Positions 56,101 to 64,000 of a DNA stretch of 64,000 nucleotides are shown here, in pieces. How positions within the stretch are numbered: position 1 is the first letter of the stretch; each line of letters begins with the position of its first letter. The notes under the pieces are model-generated. The model was not told the DNA's origin, did not search any database, and saw only the letters and a list, made by a program, of their open reading frames with translations. The position numbers and the translations under genes are program-made. Source of the DNA: Saprospiraceae bacterium (GTDB lineage Bacteria > Bacteroidota > Bacteroidia > Chitinophagales > Saprospiraceae); assembly GCA_020627705.1 (NCBI GenBank), contig JAHDGJ010000008.1, positions 1 through 64,000 on the forward strand, written 5' to 3'.

Positions 56101-57492
56101 ATGGCCACCCAAAATAGGTCAAAAGCTTTTGATTGGGTATTCTTGAGTTTGTACCTCAGTTTAATTGCGATTGGTGTCTTGATGCAGTATGCAACGTATT
56201 ACAATCCTGACTCTGCTTCTTTTTTCTCAGCCTCAAGCATGTTTACCAACCAATTGATTTGGACTGGCATTGCTCTCGTTTTCTTTTTGCTTTGTTTGCT
56301 TTTAGATTGGAAAATCTGGACCGGCTTGGCTTATCTCGTTTATGGGTTTTGTCTTTTCCTTTTACTTATGGTTTTATTTGTTGGGACAGAAATTAAGGGT
56401 GCAAAATCGTGGATTATGATTGGTCCTTACTCCATACAGCCTTCCGAAATTGCAAAGTTTGGAACGGCCCTGGGCTTGTCAAATTTTTTGGCTTCCATAA
56501 AGGGTGATTTCAAATCGCGAAGTGAGATTTTTGTTGCTGTATTGATGTGTTTTTTTCCTTTATGCTTGATTATGCTTCAACCAGATGCAGGGTCTGCTCT
56601 TGTCTTTGTATCGCTTTTTTTACTGTTTTATAAGAAAGGACTTAACCCAATGTTCTATTTTATTGGGGCCCTTTTTGTGGCTACATTTATACTTTCCTTG
56701 ATCTATAGCCCTAAATTGGTCATTGTAATAACTCTTTCTATTGTTACAAGTATCTTTTTTTTCAGAACGGTGTTGGGCATTTTGGGAATCCTTTTACCGA
56801 TAGCTTTAGCTGTGACAAGCTATTTTCTTTACAAGAACATTTACTTTGTTCTTGCTTTAATTTTAGCTTCGGTAGTGATGGCAATTGTATATTTTATCCG
56901 CGAACGAGACATTCGCTTTACAGCCCAACTGACGACCATCATGGCATCTACAAGTATGTTGGCATTTGGCACTAAATATTTCTTTGATCATATTCTAGAG
57001 CCGCACCAGCAAGACCGGATAAATGTTTGGCTTAGGCCCTACCTTTGTGACCCGAGGGGGTCATTGTATAACATAACACAGAGTAAAATCGCCATTGGCT
57101 CAGGAGGCCTTGAAGGCAGAGGTTTTTTACAAGGGGCTTTAACAAGATATAACTATGTCCCAGAGCAATCTACAGATTTTATATTTACAGTTGTAGGAGA
57201 GGAGCAAGGATTTATTGGTGCGATAACTGTAATAATTATATATGCCTTTCTTATTCTTAAGACATTACAAATAGGAGAAAGAGCACAAACACCATTCATA
57301 GGCAACTACGCATACGCCATTGCTGGCTTTTTGATTATTCATTTTTTTGTAAACATTGGCATGACTTTAGGCTTAATGCCGGTAATTGGGATTCCCCTAC
57401 CGTTTATAAGTAAAGGAGGTTCATCTATTTTAATGTTTTCGATTATGCTAGGTGTCCTTTTAAACATGGATAGAGCTAGAAATACGAGATAA
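56101..57492 (+). CDS. rodA: Cell-shape peptidoglycan polymerase RodA (SEDS family)
   Basis: 463 residues, about ten or more membrane segments. SEDS motifs: GAKSWIMIGPYSIQPSEIAK, LQPDAGSALVFVSLF, AIGSGGLEGRGFLQGALTR, VPEQSTDFIFTVVGEEQGF and MPVIGIPLPFISKGGSS. It polymerises lipid II glycans with a class B PBP during elongation. An extra stretch of about 100 residues in the middle (about 190-290) is unusual against E. coli RodA. Its stop is directly followed by the tgt ATG. Confidence 0.9.
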   Translation: MATQNRSKAFDWVFLSLYLSLIAIGVLMQYATYYNPDSASFFSASSMFTNQLIWTGIALVFFLLCLLLDWKIWTGLAYLVYGFCLFLLLMVLFVGTEIKGAKSWIMIGPYSIQPSEIAKFGTALGLSNFLASIKGDFKSRSEIFVAVLMCFFPLCLIMLQPDAGSALVFVSLFLLFYKKGLNPMFYFIGALFVATFILSLIYSPKLVIVITLSIVTSIFFFRTVLGILGILLPIALAVTSYFLYKNIYFVLALILASVVMAIVYFIRERDIRFTAQLTTIMASTSMLAFGTKYFFDHILEPHQQDRINVWLRPYLCDPRGSLYNITQSKIAIGSGGLEGRGFLQGALTRYNYVPEQSTDFIFTVVGEEQGFIGAITVIIIYAFLILKTLQIGERAQTPFIGNYAYAIAGFLIIHFFVNIGMTLGLMPVIGIPLPFISKGGSSILMFSIMLGVLLNMDRARNTR

Positions 57493-58629
57493 ATGAGCAG
57501 CATCTTTAAATTATTAGAAACAGATTCAAAAAGCTCGGCCCGAGCTGGAATTATCACCACAGCACATGGCGAAATACAAACGCCAATTTTTATGCCTGTG
57601 GGCACACAAGCCACGGTTAAGGGGATTTCTAAAGATTATTTAGAGGGGGACATAAACGCTCAGATAATCTTGGGCAATACCTATCATTTATATCTCCGAC
57701 CAGGAATGGAAGTGTTGGAAGAGGCTGGTGGATTACATGCCTTTATGAATTGGGACAAACCTATTCTTACTGATAGCGGAGGTTATCAAGTATATTCTCT
57801 TTCGGGCATGCGTAAAATTAAAGAAGAGGGTGTGCGGTTTTCATCACATGTGGATGGATCAAAACATTTGTTTACGCCAGAAAAAGCAATTGACATCCAA
57901 AGATCCATAGGCGCTGATTTTATAATGGCTTTTGATGAGTGCACCCCTTACCCTTGCGATTATAAATATGCCAAACGCTCAATGCATATGACCCATAGAT
58001 GGTTGGATCGATGTATCGATCATTTTAACCAAGGTGAAGGAAAGTATGGATTCACCCAATACCTTTCTCCTATTGTACAAGGTTCGGTTTACGAAGATTT
58101 AAGAAAAACTTCTGCAGAGTATATTGCCTCTAAGGAGATGGAATTTAATGCCATCGGTGGATTATCAGTTGGCGAACCCAAAGAAGACTTATATGCGATG
58201 ACTCAGGCCGTTTGTAGTATTCTTCCAACCAAGGCTCCAAGATATCTTATGGGGGTAGGAACTCCAGAAAATTTAATTGAATGCATTTCTAGAGGGATTG
58301 ATATGTTTGATTGTGTTTTGCCAAGTAGAAACGCCAGACATGGTTTAATATATACCGAAAGCGGCATAATGAATATTAAAAACGCCAAATGGAAAAACGA
58401 TTTTAGTCCTTTAGATACAAACACATATTGTGCTTTGAGCAATCACCACTCTAAGGCATACTTGAGGCATTTGTTTCAGGTGAAAGAAAACCTAGGCCCG
58501 CAAATTGCTACAATTCAAAACCTGAGTTTTTATTTGTGGTTAATGGGGCAAGCCAGACAACATATTTTAGAGGGGACTTTTTCTACTTGGAAGAACAACA
58601 TCTTACCTAATCTAAGTAGAAGGCTTTGA
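57493..58629 (+). CDS. tgt: tRNA-guanine transglycosylase (queuosine pathway), zinc site degenerate
   Basis: 378 residues. Active-site TDSGGYQVYSL (Asp near 93), QGSVYEDLR, GGLSVGEPKEDLY and the nucleophile region MFDCVLPSRNARHG (Asp near 273). The normal bacterial zinc motif CxCx2C...H is largely gone: the aligned part reads PLDTNTYCALSNHHSKAYL, keeping one of three Cys, and the later His is Gln (ATIQNL). The fold and catalytic residues are intact. It swaps guanine-34 for preQ1. Overlaps the next gene by 4 bp. Confidence 0.92.
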   Translation: MSSIFKLLETDSKSSARAGIITTAHGEIQTPIFMPVGTQATVKGISKDYLEGDINAQIILGNTYHLYLRPGMEVLEEAGGLHAFMNWDKPILTDSGGYQVYSLSGMRKIKEEGVRFSSHVDGSKHLFTPEKAIDIQRSIGADFIMAFDECTPYPCDYKYAKRSMHMTHRWLDRCIDHFNQGEGKYGFTQYLSPIVQGSVYEDLRKTSAEYIASKEMEFNAIGGLSVGEPKEDLYAMTQAVCSILPTKAPRYLMGVGTPENLIECISRGIDMFDCVLPSRNARHGLIYTESGIMNIKNAKWKNDFSPLDTNTYCALSNHHSKAYLRHLFQVKENLGPQIATIQNLSFYLWLMGQARQHILEGTFSTWKNNILPNLSRRL

Positions 58630-59714
58630 TAAAAAAGATTGACCTCTATATAATCAAGAAGTATCTAAGTACTTTCTTTTTTACGGTAATCATGATTACC
58701 ATGTTTGCCATTGTAATGGATTTTGCCGAGCGTATCCATTACTTTATAGGACAGCCGGTGACGGCGCGGGAGATAATTTTTGAATACTATTTGCCTTTTA
58801 TTCCTTGGATCAATGGTTTGATGTGGCCTTTGTTTGCTTTGCTGGCAGTTATATTTTTTACTTCTCGTATGGCCAGCAACAGTGAAATAATTTCCATTTT
58901 AAGTGCTGGAGTAAGCTTTAAAAGATTATTGGTTCCCTACCTAATCAGTGCTGGAATTTTATCAAGCCTTCTTTGGCTTGCCAATAATTATGTAATTCCG
59001 ATCAGCACGAAGATCAAAAACGAATTTTATGCGGAGCACATCAAAAAGACAGAAATAAAAACACATTCAAACAACGTGCATTTTTATACGCAGCCCGACG
59101 AGAAAGCGTATATCCGATTTTATAAAAAGAAAGACACTACGGCCCACACTTTTAGGTTAGAAAGGTTTAAAGACGGCAAGATTGAACGAATACTAAAAGC
59201 GAAACGCCTTACCATGAAAGAAGCGCCCTTTGTTTGGACCATGCACGATTATGAGATCAGATCTTTTGATGGCTTAAACGAAGAATTAAAGATTTTTCGG
59301 GGTGAAAAGAAGGACACCACGTTTAGCTTTAGGCCAAGCGATTTTGTTTATCATGCCAAAGAGATGGAAATGATGACTACAGATGATTTAAGAAACTTTA
59401 TATCCAATGAGAGATCAAGAGGCGTGAATGCTGCCAAAAAATATGAAATAGAACTTTATAGAAGAACTTCCGATCCAATCACAATTATCATTTTAACCTT
59501 AATAGGAGTGGCTCTTTCTGCTCGCAAAACCAGAGGAGGCATAGGTTTACATTTAGCCCTAGGTGTAGTGCTGGGTTCGGCGTATGTTATTCTAGCCAAG
59601 TTTTCGGCAACCTTTGTGAATAATTTGAATTTATCTCCAATAGTAGGTGTTTGGCTGCCGAATATTATCTTTTTCTTCGTTAGTATATACTTATTATACC
59701 GTGCACAAAAGTAA
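58626..59714 (+). CDS. LptF/LptG-family permease (LPS transport)
   Basis: 362 residues, TTG start inside the tgt stop. Six membrane segments in two groups of three (first about 12-110, last about 275-360) around a periplasmic jellyroll domain, with IKKYLSTFFFTVIMITMFAI at the N-terminus. It forms the LptBFG channel that extracts LPS. The tgt-lptG pairing is common in Bacteroidetes. Confidence 0.87.
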   Translation: MIKKIDLYIIKKYLSTFFFTVIMITMFAIVMDFAERIHYFIGQPVTAREIIFEYYLPFIPWINGLMWPLFALLAVIFFTSRMASNSEIISILSAGVSFKRLLVPYLISAGILSSLLWLANNYVIPISTKIKNEFYAEHIKKTEIKTHSNNVHFYTQPDEKAYIRFYKKKDTTAHTFRLERFKDGKIERILKAKRLTMKEAPFVWTMHDYEIRSFDGLNEELKIFRGEKKDTTFSFRPSDFVYHAKEMEMMTTDDLRNFISNERSRGVNAAKKYEIELYRRTSDPITIIILTLIGVALSARKTRGGIGLHLALGVVLGSAYVILAKFSATFVNNLNLSPIVGVWLPNIIFFFVSIYLLYRAQK

Positions 59715-59715
59715 A

Positions 59716-59735
59716 TTTTCAATTTAAATTGAAAA
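59716..59735. repeat. 20-bp perfect palindrome just after the LptF/G gene
   Basis: TTTTCAATTTAAATTGAAAA reads the same on both strands; it covers the final bases after the stop at 59714. Could be a weak hairpin terminator or a regulator site. Confidence 0.5.
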
Positions 59736-59810
59736 CAATTCAAATAAACACAGAGTCCAAAAAAATCATAAATAGCTGACAGTCAAATATTTATATTAAA
59801 ATAAGCTTTT

Positions 59811-59893
59811 ACTGTTTAAACATTGTTTAATCATTTCTTGATTTTTGTTAAACAGTTTATTATCTTGCAACAGTATTGTTTAACCAAATACTG
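59811..59893 (+). promoter_or_regulatory. Promoter region and inverted repeats of the sigma-factor gene
   Basis: ACTGTTTAA (59811-59819) is mirrored by TTAAACAGT (59848-59856). CTTG (59837-59840), 20 bp, TATCTTGC (59861-59868) is a plausible promoter lying across the second arm. CAGTATT (59871-59877) and AATACTG (59887-59893) form a 7-bp hairpin with a 9-nt loop ending 5 bp before the ATG, and GTTTAA recurs throughout. Confidence 0.5.
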
Positions 59894-59898
59894 TCATT

Positions 59899-60432
59899 AT
59901 GTCAACATTAGAGTTTAATACGAAATTTGATTTGCTTACTACAGCCTTACGTTCTTTCTCTTACAATTTGACTAAGAACGACGAAGACGCCAAAGACCTA
60001 TATCAAGAAACAGCATTTAGAGCGATGACTAATCGTGATAAGTTTAGGCCAGGAACAAACTTCAAGGCTTGGTGCTATACGATAATGAAAAACATTTTCA
60101 TTAATAATTACAGAAAGAAGATTAAAAGAAACACCATTCTTGATTCTACAGACAATGATTTTTATATCAATTCTGGAAGTAACAGTGTTTCTAACCAGGC
60201 AGGTTCCAATATTATGATGAAGGAATTAAACAGAATGGTAGAATCCTTGGATGTATCTATTAAAGATCCTTTCGTTATGCACTTTGAAGGCTTTAAGTAT
60301 CAAGAAATTGCAGACAAACTAAACCTTCCTTTAGGAACGGTAAAAAGTAGAATCTTTTTTGCGCGAAAGGCCCTAAAGGATATGGTTAATAATTACTACG
60401 GAGATATTAACCTTGCCCGAACAAGGATTTAA
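59899..60432 (+). CDS. ECF-type RNA polymerase sigma factor
   Basis: 177 residues. Region 2 (about 10-80: NDEDAKDLYQETAFRAMTN, KAWCYTIMKNIFINNYRKK) and region 4 (about 120-170: HFEGFKYQEIADKLNLPLGTVKSRIFFARKALK). No anti-sigma gene is adjacent, and the upstream region is rich in inverted repeats. Its regulon is unknown. A terminator follows 25 bp later. Confidence 0.9.
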   Translation: MSTLEFNTKFDLLTTALRSFSYNLTKNDEDAKDLYQETAFRAMTNRDKFRPGTNFKAWCYTIMKNIFINNYRKKIKRNTILDSTDNDFYINSGSNSVSNQAGSNIMMKELNRMVESLDVSIKDPFVMHFEGFKYQEIADKLNLPLGTVKSRIFFARKALKDMVNNYYGDINLARTRI

Positions 60433-60456
60433 ATAATGTTTTGTGATAAAAAATGA

Positions 60457-60485
60457 GGGGGTAAATGATAATTTGCCCCTTTTTT
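60457..60485 (+). terminator. Intrinsic terminator whose T-tract touches the mutY start codon
   Basis: GGGGTAAAT / ATTTGCCCC stem (one T-G pair) with GATA loop, then six T (60480-60485). The mutY ATG is the next base. It ends the sigma-factor transcript. Confidence 0.85.
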
Positions 60486-61547
60486 ATGCAGTTAGATAAG
60501 GGCTTCACATATCAGTTGTTGGAATGGTACAAAAAGAACAAACGTACGTTGCCATGGCAAAAGGATAAGAATGTATATAAGATATGGATATCCGAAATAA
60601 TCCTTCAGCAAACTAGAGTAGAGCAAGGCACCCCATATTATACTCGTTTTATCAATCGCTTTCCCTCCTTAAACCTTCTAGCCAAGGCTTCATTGGACGA
60701 AGTTTTAAAGTTATGGGAGGGTTTGGGATATTATAGTAGGGCTAGAAACCTGCATTTTACCGCTAAATATATTTTTAACGAACTAAATGGGGAGTTTCCA
60801 AGAGATTACGAAGGCTTGCTCATGTTAAAAGGCATTGGTCCATATAGTGCTGCTGCAATCGCAGGCTTTGCCTACAATTTACCCCATCCAGTAGTTGATG
60901 GAAATGTGGTGAGATTCATCGCAAGATTGTTGGGTATTTATAGTGATAAAAACGCCTCAAAAACACACACTGAAATACGAAAACTATTAACGCCATTAAT
61001 TGAAGACACAAGTCCTTCAGCTTTTAATCAGGCCTTAATGGATTACGGTTCTTTGGTATGTGCGCCTAAAAATGCAAAATGTTTGGAGTGTGTTTTTCAA
61101 GAAGAGTGTTATGCTTTTAATTCTAATAAAGTGTACCAGCTTCCAATAAAAAAGAATGCTAAGAAAAAGAACGAAAGGTATTTGACGTTTATGATATGGA
61201 GAAGGGGAGATATGTTTGCATTAGAAAAGAGGGATGACAAAGAAATATGGAAATCGCTGTATCAATTTCCGTTACTCCAAACATCTCGAGAGCAATTTGA
61301 AAGCAAAAAGACCTTGGATTATGAAGATGTAAAAATAGAAGTTGACGGGCCCTTTGTTTTTGAAACCAAACATATACTCAGTCATCAAAAATTGTTTATT
61401 CGTATAGTAAGGATACCCCAAAGTATAGAGCCACCTAAAAACAAGTCATGGAAATGGAAATCGACAGAGGAAATAAAGGATTTGGCCTTTCCTGTAGTTT
61501 TAAAAAAATATATTGAACAAGAGCTGAAAGGAAATAATATTGATTGA
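60486..61547 (+). CDS. mutY: Adenine DNA glycosylase
   Basis: 353 residues from ATG at 60486; an earlier in-frame ATG at 60465 lies inside the terminator stem and adds seven residues. Catalytic SEIILQQTRVEQ (Glu near 36), HhH motif MLKGIGPYSAAAI, VVDGNVVRF with the catalytic Asp, the 4Fe-4S set C-x6-C-x2-C-x5-C near 192-208 and a NUDIX-like C-terminal 8-oxoG domain. It removes A opposite 8-oxoG. Heads the conserved mutY-ssb-gldE-gldD order. Confidence 0.94.
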   Translation: MQLDKGFTYQLLEWYKKNKRTLPWQKDKNVYKIWISEIILQQTRVEQGTPYYTRFINRFPSLNLLAKASLDEVLKLWEGLGYYSRARNLHFTAKYIFNELNGEFPRDYEGLLMLKGIGPYSAAAIAGFAYNLPHPVVDGNVVRFIARLLGIYSDKNASKTHTEIRKLLTPLIEDTSPSAFNQALMDYGSLVCAPKNAKCLECVFQEECYAFNSNKVYQLPIKKNAKKKNERYLTFMIWRRGDMFALEKRDDKEIWKSLYQFPLLQTSREQFESKKTLDYEDVKIEVDGPFVFETKHILSHQKLFIRIVRIPQSIEPPKNKSWKWKSTEEIKDLAFPVVLKKYIEQELKGNNID

Positions 61548-61577
61548 GAAACTTAATATCTTTAAGACAAAGTTGAG

Positions 61578-62030
61578 ATGATAAATAAAGTACTTCTTAT
61601 AGGAAATTTAGGCAAAGATCCGGATATCAAAAATTTTGATAACGGTGGAATGGTAGGCAAGTTTTCTGTTGCGACCAACGAAAGTTATATGGACAAACAA
61701 GGCGAGTGGCAACAAAAAACAGAATGGCACGATGTTGTTGTTTGGAATAAATTGGCCGAAAGGGCAGAAAAGCATTTAAATAAGGGGATGATGGTTTATG
61801 TCGAAGGCAAGCTCACACATAGAAAATGGCAAGACGAGCAGGGCAACAATAGATATACTACTGAAGTAGTGGCCAATACCTTTAGAATGCTAGAAAAAAG
61901 AGAAAGAGCAGAACTAGGATCTTCAACAAACAACTTTCCTTCACAAGATTCAGCACCAAAAGCAATCAACACAAATTCAGCAGCGCCAAGTAATTCTGCA
62001 GATGCTATGGATGATGACTTGCCTTTTTAA
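61578..62030 (+). CDS. ssb: Single-stranded DNA-binding protein
   Basis: 150 residues. OB fold from NKVLLIGNLGKDPD to about 110, a Ser/Asn-rich linker and the acidic tip DDDLPF used for partner binding. Lies 30 bp after mutY and before gldE. Confidence 0.96.
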   Translation: MINKVLLIGNLGKDPDIKNFDNGGMVGKFSVATNESYMDKQGEWQQKTEWHDVVVWNKLAERAEKHLNKGMMVYVEGKLTHRKWQDEQGNNRYTTEVVANTFRMLEKRERAELGSSTNNFPSQDSAPKAINTNSAAPSNSADAMDDDLPF

Positions 62031-62057
62031 TGCTATTTAATAACGAAACAAGTTAAT

Positions 62058-63476
62058 TTGGATCCTGATCCTCCCTTACTTAGTATTTTACCAGTAACAA
62101 TTCTTTTTTTCTTAGGCTTCCTAGGTTCATTAAGTGGTTTTGCTCTTTTGCTCATACTAATTTTTTGTTCTGCTGCCATTTCGGGCTCTGAAGTTGCTTT
62201 CTTTTCATTTAGCCCAAAGGAAGAACAGACCTTAGGAGAAGATGAAAGTAGTGCCTCTTTACGAATACAAAGACTAAGAGCTAAACCAGAGAAACTTCTC
62301 GCCACCATTTTGGTGGTAAATAACCTCGTAAACATTGCAATCGTAATAGTTTCTGATTATTTGTTACGCAAATGGATAGGAGAGGAAGGGTTTAACAGCT
62401 TGGCTAATGGAGTGATTCATGCAGTAGGGGATCAATGGTTGAGCCTAGAGTCATTATCCCATATTATAAGTTTTATTATTAGCGTAGTCCTGGTGACTTT
62501 TGTTTTGGTCTTGTTTGGGGAGATTGCACCTAAACTATATGCGAATCTTAAAAATGTAGAGTTTGCAAAGGCTATGTCTCTTCCTTTGGTAGGTCTAAAT
62601 ACGATTTTTAGCCCTATCAGTAATATTCTGGTCAGATGGTCAAATAGAATAGAAAAAAGTGTGGGGACCGACAAGTGGGGAAATACAACCAAAGGAAATA
62701 AGGAAAACATCGATAAAGCTATTGAATTGGCGTCTCAACAAATTGATGAATCTCCCGAACAAGTCGACATGCTCAAAGGCATCTTAAAATTTGGAGATGT
62801 AGCAGCAAAGCAAATCATGAAGCCAAGGGGAGACGTGGTGGCTGTCAATTTGGACATGGGCTTTAAGGAGTTAATGAAGTTGATAAAAGAAGAGGGTTAT
62901 TCAAGACTTCCGGTTTTTAAAGAAGATTTTGATCAATTAGAAGGCATCTTGTATGTGAAAGATTTATTGGGGCTATCAAAAGAACAAGATGATTTTAACT
63001 GGCAAGAGTTAATTCGTAAACAAATTTTATATGTTCCTGAATCAAAAAAAATTGATGACTTATTAAGAGAATTTCAGACCAAGAGAACCCACATGGGTAT
63101 TGTTGTGGATGAGTATGGAGGCTCATCAGGTATCATAACTCTTGAGGATATAATGGAAGAAGTTATTGGAGATATAAAAGACGAATTTGATGCTGAGGAA
63201 GATGTGGAATACATCAAATTAAGTGAGAACAATTATATTTTCGAGGGGAAAACGCTGATTAACGATTTTTGCCGAATCGTTGCCGAAAGTACAGACGATT
63301 TTGAAAGTGGCAAAGGGGATGCCGATTCTTTGGCTGGGTTAATTTTGGAGTTAACGGGCTTTATCCCGAGAAGAGAGAAAGAAATAATTTACAAGCACTT
63401 TAAATTTAAAGTGGTGTCCGTTAGTAAGAAAAGAATTGAAAAAATAAATGTTTTGATCAATCGCAATGAAAAATAA
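62058..63476 (+). CDS. gldE: Gliding-motility protein GldE (CNNM/CorC-like)
   Basis: 472 residues, TTG start. Membrane DUF21/CNNM domain (about 10-195), CBS pair (about 230-340: MKPRGDVVAVNLDM, YSRLPVFKEDFDQLEGILYVKDL, THMGIVVDEYGGSSGIITLEDI) and a CorC_HlyC C-terminal domain. Its place after mutY-ssb and before gldD identifies GldE, needed with GldD for gliding/T9SS function in Bacteroidetes. Overlaps gldD by 11 bp. Confidence 0.9.
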   Translation: MDPDPPLLSILPVTILFFLGFLGSLSGFALLLILIFCSAAISGSEVAFFSFSPKEEQTLGEDESSASLRIQRLRAKPEKLLATILVVNNLVNIAIVIVSDYLLRKWIGEEGFNSLANGVIHAVGDQWLSLESLSHIISFIISVVLVTFVLVLFGEIAPKLYANLKNVEFAKAMSLPLVGLNTIFSPISNILVRWSNRIEKSVGTDKWGNTTKGNKENIDKAIELASQQIDESPEQVDMLKGILKFGDVAAKQIMKPRGDVVAVNLDMGFKELMKLIKEEGYSRLPVFKEDFDQLEGILYVKDLLGLSKEQDDFNWQELIRKQILYVPESKKIDDLLREFQTKRTHMGIVVDEYGGSSGIITLEDIMEEVIGDIKDEFDAEEDVEYIKLSENNYIFEGKTLINDFCRIVAESTDDFESGKGDADSLAGLILELTGFIPRREKEIIYKHFKFKVVSVSKKRIEKINVLINRNEK

Positions 63477-64000
63477 ATACACGCCTGTAATTGCCTTTTT
63501 ACTTTTTTTTATTTCATGTAAAGAGGAGAATTTGTATTTACCCAAACCTCGGTTGTATCCGAAAGTTAACTTTCCTACTAAAGAATATATAGATTTTTCT
63601 GAGAGTTATTGTAAAATAGGTTTTCGATATCCCAAATATGCTGAAGTAGTTAAAGACGAGTATTTTTTTGATGACAAACCTTTAGATCCTTGTTGGTTTG
63701 ATCTTTCGATCCCTTCTTTAAATGGGACCTTACATTGTTCTTATTTTCCAATAAGAGATAGATCAGATTTGGATGAGTTGATTACCGATTCTTATGAATT
63801 GGCCGGGAAGCACAACATCAAGGCAGAATACTACAATGAGTATGTATTAGATTATCCTGGCAATGTTAAAGGTGTAATGTTTGAGATTGAAGGAGATGTG
63901 GCCACACCAGTTCAATTTTTTTTATCGGACAGTACGAATCATTTTTTTAGAGGATCCCTATATTTTCAAAACCAAGTTAGACCGGATTCTATGGCGCCCG
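63466..64000 (+). CDS. gldD: Gliding-motility lipoprotein GldD (3' end beyond window)
   Basis: 178 codons from ATG at 63466, running off the right edge, and not closed by a stop. Lipoprotein signal (MKNKYTPVIAFLLFFISC), then LYLPKPRLYPKVNFP and YCKIGFRYPKYAEV, features of GldD. It is an outer/inner-membrane-associated lipoprotein of the gliding/T9SS machinery, coupled to gldE by an 11-bp overlap. Confidence 0.88.
   Translation, partial: MKNKYTPVIAFLLFFISCKEENLYLPKPRLYPKVNFPTKEYIDFSESYCKIGFRYPKYAEVVKDEYFFDDKPLDPCWFDLSIPSLNGTLHCSYFPIRDRSDLDELITDSYELAGKHNIKAEYYNEYVLDYPGNVKGVMFEIEGDVATPVQFFLSDSTNHFFRGSLYFQNQVRPDSMAP

Noticed and set aside
60436-60456. Six-codon mini-ORF (MFCDKK) ending at the base of the terminator before mutY
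   Set aside because: Too short, and no alternative pairing partner for an attenuator is visible; likely chance.
1-64000. Insertion sequence, integrase, prophage, toxin-antitoxin or defence system
   Set aside because: No transposase, integrase, phage structural, restriction or Cas motif was seen on either strand.

Overview
The window looks like a stretch of an AT-rich Bacteroidota (Bacteroidetes) chromosome, most like the Saprospiria/Flavobacteriia side of the phylum. The evidence is lineage-typical gene content: gldE/gldD behind mutY-ssb, a C-terminal type IX secretion (T9SS) sorting domain, a secreted HYR-repeat protein, DUF4175 and DUF4294 proteins, mevalonate-type isoprenoid synthesis and a twin OmpH-murI block. 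Several starts carry a TAnnTTTG -7 promoter motif and there are few Shine-Dalgarno-like sites. I see no insertion sequence, prophage or CRISPR array. Almost everything is housekeeping, so most of the interest lies in the non-coding DNA.

Layout. 1-2.0 kb: minus-strand secreted HYR-repeat protein, cut by the left edge. 2.2-6.2 kb: surface-polysaccharide trio (Wzx-like flippase, Wzz-like chain-length protein, Wzy/WaaL-like polymerase or ligase), then a convergent AsmA-like protein. 8.2 kb: tRNA-Val(TAC) with a clear promoter and terminator. 8.4-18.6 kb: fumarylacetoacetase, a DHA1-like MFS exporter preceded by a candidate leader-peptide attenuator, a fused formimidoyltransferase-cyclodeaminase, an aspartoacylase-like enzyme, a T9SS-exported LVIVD protein and a glucosaminidase. 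18.7-24.9 kb: pdxA, rsmA, yqeY, a PagL-like deacylase, two OmpH chaperones, murI. 24.9-31.3 kb: rhodanese, mvaD and DUF4294 (minus), then a membrane protein, dapD and an M1 peptidase (plus). 31.5-38.3 kb: DUF4175, an RsbW-like ATPase, ybeY and a second M1 peptidase.

38.3-40.7 kb has the signature of a replication-origin neighbourhood: two parS palindromes (38289-38304, 38325-38340) and, beyond an alpha/beta hydrolase and ctaA, a 481-bp very AT-rich gene-free stretch (40186-40666) with several DnaA-box-like 9-mers and a 29-bp inverted repeat. To the right nearly all genes are on the plus strand (only truA is not): dtd, mazG-like, Opp/Dpp permease, SpoIIE phosphatase, TM2 protein, CBS protein, POTRA/barrel protein, nadK, M13 peptidase, MBL-fold enzyme, secA, SPOR protein, rodA, tgt, LptF/G permease, ECF sigma factor, mutY, ssb, gldE, gldD (cut by the right edge).

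Main points for a second look: the attenuator-like leader of the MFS exporter (leader ORF, terminator, and a sequence able to pair with the terminator arm), the oriC/parS region, a Tgt lacking three of the four usual zinc ligands, and terminators whose T-tracts run directly into the next start codon.
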